From Spodoptera frugiperda (taxonomy: Eukaryota; Arthropoda; Insecta; Lepidoptera; Noctuidae): a stretch of DNA of 64,000 bases. Position numbers and translations under genes: made by a program. Shown one piece after another: positions 26,015-38,433 of this stretch (positions within the stretch are counted from its first letter, which is position 1; each line of letters opens with the position of its first letter). The notes beneath the pieces were generated by a model, which ran no database searches, was not told where the DNA came from, and saw only the letters and a list, made by a program, of their open reading frames with translations. The stretch lies in the NCBI RefSeq assembly GCF_023101765.2, contig NC_064220.1, positions 1 to 64,000 of the forward strand, written 5' to 3'.

Positions 26015-29000
26015 ACCATTATCTATGGGCTGTAGTATCCTTCTCGAAACTGACAAAAGATACTTGAAACATGGTGTTTTTTAATTTACAATTTATATAT
26101 AAGTGTAAGTAAATGATTTTTAGAAAAAATGGTATTGAATCAACAGATGTATGAGGCGAAAAATGTGTCACTATCTTCAATGTAATATGATCTATGACAG
26201 TGACTCAAAACTCATCCAAAATTGTTCGGTCGTTTTTGAGTAAACAGACAGCAGATGTGGGTTTTGTCCCAGGCTCCTAATTTTTTCACAGAAGCACATG
26301 GATATTTAAATAAATTACACAAAAAATACATGTTTAATCACTCTACATTACCTACTGGTTCCATTTTAGGGTATATTGTTAGGTATTACCTGAAGAGGTA
26401 CAATTGTATGGCACAATAGATGTGGCCTAAAAGGTACAGGTAGTTGTAAAGACAAAGATAACTCTACCGCTGTAAATGTAAACAAGCCATACAATTTAAA
26501 GGGTGAAATGTGTTACACAGATGCAAATATAAGATGGCCAATAGTAAAAGCTTCTTGGAACATAATCTTTGGTTTGTCATCGTGGGAATTACTGCTAACA
26601 TTACTTCTTTACTTTTTTATAAGACATGTTATTTATTTATTCAATAATATAAATATTATTAAATATACAGTACAGTATGGAACGCCTTATCGCTTCGAAT
26701 ATTAAGTAACAATTACACAAATCATTGCTATAATATCATTGTCAGGCGTTAGCTGCGTACGAGAACAGAATACGGCGTGGAGCATAAACGTAATTAATAT
26801 TATTATAATTATAACAATACACGTACATATAATTACACAGCTACTTGTGTTTTAGAGTATAATGAACGATGTTATTCACAGGCCTCCACATAGAACCGTG
26901 TAAGCTGAGCAATGAATAGAGTTATTTGAAAGAACTTTCTAGGCTGTTGTAACTTTTATGCAGCAGTTAAAAGAGTTACGTATAAAAAGCGGTTAAATAA
27001 GTGGGCAGTTTAAGGCGGGAAGCAACGCCGCAGGGAGAAACGAGTTTCAGAATGTAAACAACAATTCTTTTGATAGATCGCGCATCAAAGAGAAGTGTTC
27101 TTTAAAAGAAAATAAACTTACTGGACATGTTGATTTTGTGAAAGAGTTTTGTTTAAATGTGAACGCGTTCGGGTGAAGATTGTTTTGTTTTTCAGATAGT
27201 ATTGTTAATTAAAACCTATAAATAGTTCGTAGTGTAGACTGACTACAATATAACTGACATTGTAGCTGATGCATAAGTTTTTAATATTTGGCTTCGTATA
27301 AAACTAGACAATAGTTCCAAATTCAATTCAGTAACAATGTGCGAATACACAAACGGAGCTTTATTCGTCTGCAGATTAAAAATAAAAATGAAAAAGTTCG
27401 CAACTGAATATTTCTGATATATTTGAGTTTGGAATGTAACCTTTTTTCAGAGCAGTACACATGCTAACTTTTAGACTAGCAGTGCACTAACTAGCTTTTA
27501 GGCAAATCCTAGAAGTTTGGGAAGTGAGTCCATGAGGGACTCGCTTTATTTACGTCGTTGTATGACAGAGAAGGACAAACATATTAATTCATTCAATCTC
27601 TTAATCTTTAAGCCATGTTTACTACCTATAACATTCATAATTAATCTATTACAACTATCCAAAGGTAAAGAAATGCTGTTAGTAATAAGCGAATCATTGT
27701 ACTTTAGACCAACAATGATCCCATTTTATTTTGTATTGATAAAAAGTAATTCATTTCAACTATTGTCCGATTTATTCGTGGTTTATGAAACAACCCCACG
27801 TCTGACTTTCACCTGAGACTTTAATACTTTTAGAACTTCTGATTCTGTTAAGGGTGAGAACATAGTGATGAAGAGAAGCGTTAATTTATAGTTATTTTTT
27901 TCTTTAGGACAACAGTGACGCTTCTTTCCTTAAAAATATGTTTAGTACGAAGTAGTAAGTATAATCGAAATGAATTAGTTTCTTTACCTGTCGAGCTTTT
28001 GTCAAAAGTTTATCACAAAAAAAAAGCGAAATGCTATCTTTTCTTAGGGAAAAATTTCCATTCATAGGCACTTATGACAAATTCATCAACTAAAAAAAGA
28101 CTTTTCTTACATAAAATTAAAATATACAGACTATTTAACCTAGTAAACGCCAAATTAAAATCACACAAAATACCTACCTAAACAATTATATCGTCACATG
28201 AACAAAACCGCGAAGCTTATCCCGAATTAGTCCAAAAATCGCTGTTCAAACGTCACTGTATCGTAGCCGATTCGCTTCGGATTTGCCATTCAGATTTCAG
28301 TTAGCTGTTCGGCCCGATTTGATTAATGGCTCTGGCAAATATCAGAACACACTTCGTTATGAGAGACGGAAATCCGTACGAAGCAAGTTTGTGAGGAGAC
28401 TACTCGATTCCCAACTTGTTTTCGGCTAAAACTGATGTATGAACTATGAATTTTACTTGATCCTCTCTTTGTTATCAGTTTACGTTTCCATTTTGAGAGT
28501 CTGATGCTTTTAAGTGCTATTCCGAAGTTGAAATTGTAACTGATATTATTTAACAAAGGGTTGTGGTAATTTTTTGTTTTTTTTTGCTTCGAATGGTCTT
28601 TTTAATTGTGTTTTTTTTTATAAGTATGTTTCTTGAGCAAAACTATATTGAGAGACGTATGTATTTTAATCTACTATTACCAATATACTGTGGTATATTA
28701 TTCATAGGCAATCGAATCGAGGCTGAAGATATATTATACATAGGCAATCGAATAATTAATAGTTAAAATAATTATATTTATAAATTATATTAAACCATAT
28801 TACCTAATAATTTGTCAGATTAATAATTTTATTTTGTTAGAATTAAATTTAGGTTTAATTAAAAGCTACTCAGAAATATGATGCCCATTGTGGTTTACAA
28901 TAAATATTTAAAACAGTAATAAATTGTTACCGTCATTAAATTGTTACATAAAATTATTTACCAACAAAGTTTCGTAAACGGTGTACTAAACACTATTAGT

Positions 29001-29873
29001 TATCTTGTTAGGATATAAGTAATCACAATTTACCGTACCTGAATTATTTTCATTAAATAATTCTAAACGGTCGTAATAGTATTTCACCAGCCGGTAAACT
29101 TATTACACGGCTAAATTATCATTCCGAGCAATGTACAGGAACATAAATTCAATAAACAGATATTTTAATTGCTTCCTGCTTCACTTCACACAATTTCTAC
29201 TAGAAACAACTTTATCTCAAACAATTTAAAGTAAACCAAACAATACCTGATTAAAACAACAACATAAGACAATATAACACGATAAAATCAAGTTGGTCAC
29301 GAAAGATAAACCAGTTGATTGGGCAATATATCTTTTCAATTTATGCGGGTTATAAAAACGTCGCGTCGTTTGGAGTTCCGTGACGTTTATTGAAGACCAC
29401 CAATTGAAACTTTGATGACGTCATCGGCCTTGATGCCGGTTATATACATACATACATAATGTATTTTTATATTAATATTATGCGTAACGTGTTAAGGCGT
29501 GCTTAACCGATTAATTGAACATGTGTGCGGGAAGCAGGTGTTGTTATGTAATGTTCACGTTTTGTTTTATTGATTATTTCCGATATAACGCGTTATATTA
29601 GATGCCTATGTTCAGTAAAATATTAAATCATTCACCAAAAATTAACACACGAAAGATTTATCAAAAAAAAAATAACACGCGTATCCTACACAATATTCCA
29701 AAGAGCCGCACTAAACAAAAGCAGACACAAAAGTTTCAAAGACTCACCAAAGTAATCCAAATCCGTTCATTAAAGTCAGTCTTCTTCAATGAAACTAATG
29801 TTAAATTATTAATTAAAAAAAAAACACACAACCGTTAACAGCTAAATTTTAAAAACTAAGAACGCAAACTCAC
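26015..29873. other. AT-rich DNA; one possible small exon near its right end
   Basis: No supported gene over most of it. At the right end, a minus-strand segment 29795-29748 lies between an attag acceptor and TTTG^GTGAGT. It is separated by 78 bases from the candidate first exon at 29874-29971 and has one open frame (SLKKTDFNERIWITL). The acceptor is weak, so I note it without calling it. Partial near-ratchet strings at 26390 and 27984 fail at the donor. Confidence 0.35.
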
Positions 29874-29971
29874 GTTCGGAAACACTAAACTAAAATACTT
29901 TTGGACACAATGACTAGAATTCAACCGTTAGCGGAGAGACAACCGCTCGCGTCGACTGCCGAATCATAACT
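29874..29971 (-). other. Candidate alternative first exon (non-coding) of the minus-strand gene
   Basis: Begins at the predicted start A at 29971 and ends at AAC^GTGAGT (donor 29873-29868), length 98 nt. It is GC-richer than its surroundings, as first exons often are. A short upstream frame opens four bases after the start (29967-29914, MIRQSTRAVVSPLTVEF, then stop), so the exon is probably untranslated leader. Its donor could join the ratchet site at 15972, or a small exon 78 bases on. It lies inside the inferred giant intron, so it would serve a downstream promoter of the same gene or a separate nested gene. Confidence 0.45.
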
Positions 29972-29975
29972 GAAT
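29938..29975 (-). promoter_or_regulatory. TATA-less core promoter: Inr + MTE-like + DPE
   Basis: On the minus strand an initiator TCAGTT has its A at 29971. Counting that as +1, a DPE GGTTG (consensus RGWYV) falls exactly at +28 to +32 (29944-29940), and CGACGCGAGCGG at +18 to +29 matches the insect MTE consensus at 9 of 12 positions. The spacing is what makes this persuasive, since Inr-DPE promoters need exact distance. No TATA box lies upstream. Confidence 0.55.
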
Positions 29976-30330
29976 GTTGGGGTCAAGTTTTCGAAAAAAA
30001 AAGTCGTGCTGCAGGCAAAGGCACCCATACGTTACGGACGAGATCATTACAACAAAAAAGAACCCTAAATATTATCGTTCACAAAGAGAGTTCTCAAAGT
30101 TGCCATTGCATTTATTTTTCTATTGTTTATTTAGTCATTTACCTGCGAGCTTTCAACCGTAACTTTTAACTAGAACTAATTATTTTAGACCTTATTTAAA
30201 TTATTTTTTAAGGTCTAATATTCAAATTCTAGACGTTTTTGGAATGAAAAATATTATTTAATTTATTTAATAATAATACAAGTGTAAAAGTATGAAAGGT
30301 TTTAATAACTACAGATAAGTCCATACTTAC

Positions 30331-30402
30331 CTTATAATATTTTTTTGTTTTGTGAATGATTTTCCAACAAGTTCTCAAGGCAATCAGGCTCCGTTCATTG
30401 TA
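30331..30402 (-). other. Candidate 72-nt cassette or alternative exon
   Basis: Donor AAG^GTAAGTATGG at 30330-30325 is strong. The best acceptor is the CGAG before 30402, the first AG after a ttttttttctctct tract and ctaat branch-like string about 45 bases upstream. One frame is open for 24 whole codons, starting YNERSLIALRTCWK. A 24-codon opening can easily arise by chance, and the acceptor is not pyrimidine-adjacent, so the call rests mainly on the donor. Confidence 0.25.
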
Positions 30403-32992
30403 CTCGAGTTTATTACATGGCAGATATTAAAAATTATATTATTAGAGAGAAAAAAAAGATGGAACTCGTTCCCGCAACAACGTAAACAATTTTCGAATAC
30501 CTCTTTCCATTTTTTACGTGGCAATTAAAGATTTATAGGTATTTTTTACGTTTCACACTTTTTTTAGTTTTAATTGATGAGTATTGAAATTTTTAAGGAC
30601 ATGTCGTTAGTTGATTTAGAACAAGATGTTTTAAATGGAGATATGATGTAAGATTTTTAGGATTGAGTGATTTATTTCTATACTTAGCGTAGAGATAATC
30701 TTGTTTGGCGATATATTATCGATTTATTAGTTGATTTTATGAGATTCATTCTTCTCTAAAGTTTATTTGATTGACTCACTCAATTTTCTTATACTGAGGG
30801 ATTTCTCGAAATAAATATTCTGAGGAAAGCACGACCCTAGTTAATGTGTATTTCCGAGCCTAGTACAAATTCTACCAAGGAAATTAGCGAGTCATAAATT
30901 ATGTATGTAAATAAAACATGTCTTGATTCCCCTTTCTTAGATAGCAAAAGTTACGATTTTTAGACACAACACTTCATCATGTTAACAAACAAATCCCTAA
31001 CAAAAGCTTAATAACGAATCATTAATTCACAACCGACGCCGAGGCGCAGACTTAGTTAATAATAAAAAGTTTGACATTCACAGCCTGTCGGATTCAAGTT
31101 TTGCAGCTGCCGTCCCTAAATGTGTACGCACGTATCGTGCATGTGTGCAAGGCACGCGCACGTATACGTGTGTGCGTTATAATTCGTAGGGGTGCAACGA
31201 TAATTTATCGATTTTTTTCTCACTCGGAACATAAATTGATTTTTTATCGAGTAACGAACTTTTTTTGTTTTTAAATTAGTAATTTTGGCAACAACGGCTG
31301 GTGTGTGAAATTGTGTAAGTAATTTTATAAATAATTAAGGCGAGAGAGTAGGGGGATTAAATTTTATAGGCCTTTGTAGCATTGTTCGTAATGTAAGTGT
31401 TATTGTTCTAGCGTCGGTAATAGGAACCTTTTCCATTTGTTGTTAAAGACGGTGGAGGAATCGACTGCTTATCTTTTCGGCTTACTTTATTCCATTATCA
31501 AGTATCTATACGACTTCCAGTACTACAATACAATCTATAGGACTATCAATTTTGTAAATTGCTCATTGGGAACTTTGTTTACTATTTGTTTGTATGTTTT
31601 TGATATCAATCGAAATTTCGCAAATAGACATATAAAGGTTGTTGATTTGAAACGTTTTTTAAGCATTACGGTTTACAGGTATTTGAATTTTTATAGCGAA
31701 TTAATTATCTACCTACGATTCTAATTTGTATGGTATTTAAATATAATATAATGTTTTAGCTTAGTATTTACACATACGTACATAGTGCATTAACCCCAAA
31801 AATATAGGTATTTTGGTCAGGAAAAAAATAATTTATGAAATTACCTACAGAAACGTCAATTTACTAATATACATATGATACAATGTACAACGTACTACTA
31901 TATGCCTGTCTACCAGTTCCAGTTTTATCCCTGATGCTATATGACAAAGAAAACTTAAGGAACTTGGTGCCAAGTTGTTTTCTTCTTTTCCAAGAGAACA
32001 CGACACTTGTAATTACTATTGTGGAAGTTCCTTCGTCGCATCATTATTTCAACTTGAGTCACTATTTTGCGGAAATGTGACTGAGTCAAGTTTTTTCGGG
32101 AATGGATTACAAACGATGTTTTTTGATTCCTAGATCTAGTTTAGTGACTAGTGAGGTCTAGGTATGGTATGTGTGGAATAAATTGACTGTGTATTGTGTA
32201 TGTTTAAGGAAAATTAAATGGAAAAAGCGTGAATTAAAACTCTAATTAATTTGGTATTGTAGCTACGCTAGATTGGATGCTGAAGAACTTTGTGGTTTTA
32301 CTAAGAAATTCTAGACTGAAATATGAAGTTGAATTGACATTATGTTTATCCTGGTTAGGAAAACAAGGCAATACTTAATGTTTAATGAAACAAGTATACA
32401 ACCCTACGAATAAACCGCTAACAAACTGCATACAAAGTAAGTTATAAGCACATCTGTACACCTAAGAAATACATTACTTATTAACTCTTCAACGCAAATA
32501 AAAATCTTTAACGAGACAACCCAGCATCTTTTACGAGAAACCAGATGACAGCTGACAGATTGTATACTTCTTATTTTATACCCAAATAGGCAAAGGAATC
32601 TGGTACATCGTCCTTTAAAAAATACAGCTAAACAATGTACGAGTTTTAATTAAGCATATGCGGCAAAACAAGTTATGCGAAACACAAGTTTTAGACAAAT
32701 TCATCTTTATTGACCAGTGTTAAGGTTGTTTTTGATTAACGATAGACAAATTGCCAACAATGTCGGCTACATATGCAAGTATCGTTCGTGGCATATAAAA
32801 TTAACGCATTCATAGTATGTTGAGGCAGGCCGGATGCTAGCAAGTATAGGTATCGAAGGGTCAACAGACCGGTGACTGACCTCCGATGACAGACGCGTAC
32901 TTGCGTAGGTATTGTTGATTGGAAAGGTTATTCGATTAGTGATTTCGCAAGTAAGGGTCGACAAACGCGCTGCGATTTTACATATTATTATT
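30403..32992. other. AT-rich DNA, no gene seen
   Basis: At 31189 the string taggggtgcaacgata looks like the tip of a hAT-type inverted repeat, but no matching right end was found. A GC-richer stretch around 31085-31190 is rich in acgt/gtgt motifs. No supported gene. Confidence 0.4.
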
Positions 32993-33028
32993 TTAGCCGG
33001 TAGACGGGCTGAGTCACCTGATCTAAAA
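32993..33028 (-). repeat. Fragment of a retroelement tail repeat
   Basis: Reverse complement reads gatcaggtgactcagcccgt followed by ctaccggct, a diverged version of the tail at 41036-41103. Confidence 0.4.
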
Positions 33029-33169
33029 ACCCGACGTATACCTGCATAAGAGGGTTCGCAGACTTGTCAACCTTGAAGACATTCTTATTTAACGGACAAT
33101 CTCTACACTACATTGTACTTGGCAACAGAAAAGTCGACTCACATCAAGTAAAGTTCAACTTCCTACTCG

Positions 33170-33206
33170 TATAAAAATAGAGAAGCAACAATAGTGTGTT
33201 CAGTCA
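33170..33206 (+). promoter_or_regulatory. TATA + initiator core promoter
   Basis: TATAAAAATA starts at 33170 and the initiator TTCAGTC has its A at 33202, 32 bases downstream, which is the canonical distance. A second tcagtc overlaps four bases later. The first ATG (33232) opens a 43-codon frame to 33363. Possible donors downstream are GTAAGC at 33241 and GTAAGT at 33575. The promoter is opposite in sense to the inferred host gene. It could belong to a nested gene, a noncoding RNA or an LTR remnant, because a TE fragment lies 140 bases upstream. Confidence 0.45.
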
Positions 33207-34975
33207 GTCAAGATTTCTGATATTTTTATCGATGTATACTGTAAGCTATCAGTACTACAACATCGATATAATCGCGACAAACCACCGATGCAGTCGCGTT
33301 ATTGAATCGATAAAAACGCGACGGTATCGCGATCATATTGCCATTGTAGGGCGTTGCCATTGATACAAATACAATAGAGCAGCCATTTTGTCAATTGACC
33401 TTGTGCAATGCAGCTGCGGTTGTAGCGACTGTGTCGCGTTCTGTGCAAAAAGTCGCCATGTGTGCAACGTGCAGTGTAGAGCCAGACACAGATTACTCAA
33501 GCGGCTCAATCTGGGAACTCGCATCTTAATTCCGTAAGGTGAAATATGTAGATACGCATGTCGCAAGTGGTAATGTAAGTGACTATTGAAACTAATGTCA
33601 TACTATCTTGTTTGCGTTGTGAAACGAATTTGATTGCAGCCGTAATGTATACGTGTCTAATATAACATTTCAATTATGAGCGAATGCTCGACGAAATGTA
33701 TGCATGTGCACAACCGGATCACGGTCACTGTTTAATTGACTTTGTTAGGCTAAATGGAAGCGTAGTGGTAGGCAAAAACCATAACTAAGTCGGACACAGC
33801 TGAGAAGCCTTGGCACTACACACGAGTCAAGTCCAGACCACAATAACTTCCTGGAGAAAGATTTAGGATCTAAGTCTGACGTTAGTAGTACATTTTACAA
33901 AGAACCTCCCAAGCCGCTCCACCGTCGAGGGTGATATTGAACCCCCCACTGGTGACTGGAAGGTCAACGCTCGGGTAAACGACCTGACCAGATGACTCCA
34001 ACAGTTTTTTTTTAAGTCATATGATTCATACAGGCTATATAAATTATATTGAAAATGTTGATACAATGAATAAGCGCTCGCCGTTCGCAGGGTTGGCAAA
34101 AAATTCGGCTTAATTGGGGTAAGGTTAAAACGTCTAGATTCAAATGTGTTATTAATAAAGGATGTGGATCGATCACGCGATAAAAGAAGGTTATTACTAA
34201 AATATTACTTGGTTGAGCAAAAAATGTAGTTTAGCTGAGGTTGTCTGGTCGAAGATTGTGTTACTAAAACAATATCTTACGTTTTAAGAAAGGAATTTCG
34301 ATGTTGTGGCAGCCCTAAGTGGGGTGTTGCGGTGTCAAGTTCGCGAAGGCAGCTAAAGTTTTTTACCCTAAAAGGATAAGGTTTGGCATTTGCATGCAGT
34401 TTTTGGTTTCAATAATCTGTGGTGCATTAGGTACTCCTTATAATGATGATTGATAGCTTCTTGTACCTACTTAAAATGCCAATCTTTTGTTCGCATCCGA
34501 TGATTCATCTATTAAAAGCTGCCAAAATTGTAGATTGCATTCGCGTAGCTTATTGCAGCACTTAATAATTAGAATCTAGATTTAATGGAATAATTATATA
34601 GCTTAAAGGCTTTAGGAGTTAAGGGTCAATATCTAAGTGCTTTCAATTTTTGTCAGACCTTGACACTGATGATATTACATGGAGCTTGGGATGAGTGTCA
34701 GGGGTGAGTTTGGGGGCCTATCGTATGAGAGTTAATAGGATCGTCGAATTAACAATAAGTACGTACTCAGACGCTCAACCCTTCGAGGGTCACGATGAGG
34801 ATTATGTACATAATAATCTTGTTTGTTTTAAAATATCAGTTTGTGTAAACATTGTAACTTTGGGCTTAGATAATCTTTTCATTGGTTATCTAGAGATTTC
34901 TTGGAAAGACTTATGTTATGTTAAAACATTATAATTTTATATTAAACACACAATATACTTAAAGGGGAGGAGCTC
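33207..34975. other. DNA downstream of the TATA/Inr pair, no established gene
   Basis: The first 130 bases carry three ATCGAT-type motifs and four cgcgac strings in alternating orientation. The stretch to 33560 is GC-richer than average. The remainder shows only short unsupported frames, including a minus-strand one at 33863-34099. Confidence 0.4.
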
Positions 34976-35215
34976 ATACATACGGTAGAGGCCGCCCTAG
35001 ACTGATATGTAGAGACTGGATTGGCGATATATTAAAGAAGGGCCAAACTAAAACTGCAGGAAAAGACTGATGACTGTTGATGAAGCGAAAGTATATGTAA
35101 GATTCGCAGCTATTGGCGTTCCATTGTCTCTGCCTTCCCCCATCAGACACAAGCGTGAGGTATTTTGAAACTCCTATACACATCAGTAGACTACAATAAT
35201 AACTACATTAGTTGA
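34976..35215 (+). pseudogene. Non-LTR retrotransposon pol C-terminal remnant, frameshifted
   Basis: Translation in shifting frames gives GRGRPRLICRDWIGDILKKG near 34983-35042, then MTVDEAKVY near 35070-35096, then CKIRSYWRSIVSAFPHQTQA near 35096-35158, then SVDYNNNYIS and a stop at 35213-35215. The order and spacing match what I recall as the very C-terminus of a reverse-transcriptase polyprotein common in lepidopteran genomes (GRPRxxW...MTVDEAK...KWRSIVSAYP). At least one indel lies between the second and third blocks, and an in-frame stop lies at 35159. The 5' part with the RT domain is absent, as expected for a 5'-truncated insertion. Confidence 0.65.
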
Positions 35216-37066
35216 AATCTACAAAAACCGAAAATCGTAAAACAAAAAGGCAAACGAACTTGTAGCTTCAACCAGCCACCAAGACGCAGTTTGTCTACGT
35301 CTGGAAACGTTCTAGATTCACCCATCCATTTCTAGATTTCGGTCTAACCTACCTATATAGGTATCTTGAGGGGGAAATTCGAAGATTTTCCAATGTTACA
35401 AGGAAATAGAGTCGGAGCGTCGAGTACAGTTAGCTGCGGAAATTTGTAGCGAAATTTCGGAAAATTAGATTGGTGAAAAATTATGCAGTGGTATTTTGGT
35501 GGTGGAAAAGAAATTGTGTAAATAGACGCGAAGTTGGTACAGTTTTTTTATAGCAGCTATGTCAAATTCAGGTTAGTAAAAAAAATATAGATTATACGTT
35601 ATATGACTGTGATTTAGATCTTGAAAATATTTAACTACAATAAAAAAAGTAACTTACTAAAGTTTAGCTTGGGAAATTGGCTTTTTTATGTAATATGGAT
35701 AGTTTAAACTATGAATGAAAGGCGACAGCACCAAAATTCAGACTATAACTTTATCAGAAGATACAAACAGCTTTGTTAGATTTTAAAAATCTTTGTCTGA
35801 AACAGTTACAAATTAAAAACAAAAATGTTTCAACAAGTTGTTCCTACTAATAACTAAAATTATTATCTAACAGTTAGCACTTCTTAAGGATGAGTTCTGT
35901 TCTCGTTAACTGTATTATATTCAAATAATCCAAAGCTAAGCTGTAGTTAATAGTATTAACTAGTGTCGGACAATGAATTACCAGGTTTAGTGATTAATCT
36001 TTTGGTATTATCTTTAATTAGATGGAAATCTTGTTAATTGGCTCGAAAAGGTTCGATCCTATAGTTAATCTCTAAATATGATATCAAGGTGAAATCACGC
36101 AGTTTTGATCTGTTTGTTTATTATTTAATGGTTGTTTATTGGGGAGTTTTATCACAAGTATTCAATTTATTATTGTAACTACTTAGGTATGTAAGTAATT
36201 AAAATATTCAAAACTTAAAATTCCTTAAAGAAAAAGAACCAATAAAACTAATTTTAATAAAATAAAATAAGTTTGGGGAGTATAATAAATATAAATATAA
36301 AATAAATAATTTATTGCACACACAGAAACGTAATATCCGTATTATATCTATGATTTACATATGGATGCTAAATATTTGTTATATTCTGTTAAAATATTAA
36401 TTTACATATATTGTTTAATGGTTAGAATGATATTGTTAAACTTACTATTTTCGTTTGTTACTCTGTTTACAAATGAGAAACCACAATTTCCGATACATTT
36501 TGTATCTGTTATAAATTTTACACGAATGCTAATAGACGAATAAACAAATTGCATACGACTAAAATCAATATTTGCTATTTAACTGTAACCTACTAGTTGC
36601 CTATTTAATATAGAAAATATCATTTAAAATATGACTCATATATTTACAACAACTTAAATCAAAATACCTCTAAAGTCATTTTAAACGCCTATTTACAAAA
36701 ACAAAAGACACCTAAAGCCCACCATTTTGATACGTTTTGTATCTGTCAGCAATTTTTGCAGCTAACTGTACAGGGTGCATCATAGATCAATCTTTTAAGA
36801 CACTCGTGAACGGGTCTCTTAATGCTAGTAATAGGGATCTTAACTTCAGTATTAATGGCTCAAATAGATGTGATTAGAAGGGAATGTAAGCAAATAGAAC
36901 TGAGTGTGTACTGAATTGAGTGTCGTACTCTAATGAGATTGGTATTTAGTTGGTTTAGATCATCAAGGGAATTTCATGCAACAGTTGTTATGTTGACAAA
37001 TTATATTGGCATGTAATGAGAAGTTATTTATATAAGGATTTGTTTCTTAATGAGTTATTTACGCGG
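35216..37066. other. AT-rich DNA, no gene seen
   Basis: Long T/A-rich stretches and short frames only, such as the plus-strand 60-codon frame at 36361. Confidence 0.5.
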
Positions 37067-37238
37067 ATCTCAAAAAGCCATCAGACCACTTCAGTAGGGC
37101 TGATGCCGACCCGGACTCCGTTTCGAAAAGCAGGAGTTGCAACCGGATGGTTTTTAGTCAGTAAGAGTCTGATACTCCTTCTCGCCTCGGACAAGGCAGA
37201 AGAAGAAATTGGGTGATTTTGCCTCCTTAAAAAAATCC
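37067..37238 (+). repeat. SINE-like repeat, copy 2
   Basis: Shows ctcaaaaagccatcagacca at the left, cgaaaagcaggagt in the middle, agtcagtaagagtctgata, ctcgcctcgg, and ends with a short A-run. It shares its left end with the copy at 58095. Confidence 0.75.
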
Positions 37239-37473
37239 TATACAAGATTAGTTATTTTATAATACAACAATCTAGATTCTAGATCAAGTAGTCAACCTCG
37301 ACACTTGCAAGTGACACCGCGTGATGCAATATATCACGTTACTGATACAGATATGATGTGGTGGGTAACTCAACACGAAACGGAAGGACTTGTTGGCTGC
37401 AGCGGCCAGTCTTCGATGGCTTGATGAAAGTTTTATTTTATAAAATATAATATTATAACGTGATTTTATGATT

Positions 37474-37681
37474 TACTAGCTACTTCCGCGCGGTTTCACC
37501 CGCTCTGCTTGGCTCCTATTGGTCATAGCCTATGTTTTTAAAGCCTTCCTTGATAAATGCACTATCCAAATCAAAAAGAATTATTAAATTCGGACCAGTA
37601 GTTCCGGAGATTAGCGCGCTCAAACAAACAAATAAACAATCAAACAAACTAACTCTTCAGCTTTATAATATTACTATAGAT
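37474..37681 (+). repeat. Non-LTR-tail-like repeat
   Basis: Order: tactagctacttccgcgcgg, gctcctattggtcatagcct atgttttt, attcggaccagtagttccgg agattagcgcg, a caaacaaac-rich tail, then ctctt..agctttataata and tactatagat. I recognise this layout as a common lepidopteran repeat. The family name is not certain. Confidence 0.65.
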
Positions 37682-37836
37682 GTAACTGCCATATAAAGAA
37701 AACATACACAAACAAACAAACAACAAAATAAGTACCATCTATGATCAATACAGTAATCTGTTGAGTCCAAAATACAGCAAACGACATATGAAAATTTTTA
37801 CGTGTTTAAGTAAATAAGACACAGTACACATCGCAT

Positions 37837-38433
37837 CGAAAATTAAAACCAATCGAATAAGTAAATACGAATCGAGTTATGTGCACGTCAAAACGTAATT
37901 TCGACACCAGCAATTTATACTACGCTAACTCACAAACATGCCAAGTTGCTTAAAATGTGTGTTTACATACGTCATAAAAAAATTGAGAAGAAATATGCAA
38001 AAATAAGAAAGTTACAAATCTTATAAAACGCTAAGTAAAGGTGCTTTTTGAAATCACGATTTATATTACGCCAACTATTATTAGCGGGGTGTGCGCGCGT
38101 ATCACTTTGGTCAAAGTCCGTGCAACACTGCACTAACTCATAGTTAGCGTAGTTTAGTGCGTTCGTGTGTCTACTTGTTCGTTTGTAAAATGAACGACTT
38201 AGCGACTTTTACATAGTAAATACTTATGTGTTAACGTATTAATTGGTTTATTAATGGTACGTTGACTATTCTTTTTGTGAGTAAGTACATGTTCTTTATA
38301 AAATATTGAAATATGCATCAGATGATTGATGACACCTCCCGTACTACACTACGCTAACATAAGTTAGACGAAAATTAAAACCAATCGAATAAGTAAATAC
38401 GAATCGAGTTATGTGCACGTCAAAACGTAATTT
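37837..38433. repeat. Region bounded by a 65-bp exact direct repeat, with internal inverted motifs
   Basis: Positions 37837-37901 and 38369-38433 are identical over 65 bases, starting cgaaaattaaaaccaatcga and ending aaaacgtaattt, at an offset of 532. Between and beside them lie three copies of a tactacgctaac motif: forward near 37919, reversed (gttagcgtagtttagtg) near 38143, and forward (tacactacgctaac) near 38345. This suggests foldback-type insertions plus a recent duplication. Confidence 0.8.

Noticed and set aside
31189..31260. hAT-like tip taggggtgcaacgata
   Set aside because: No matching right inverted repeat or 8-bp duplication was found, so no element is called.
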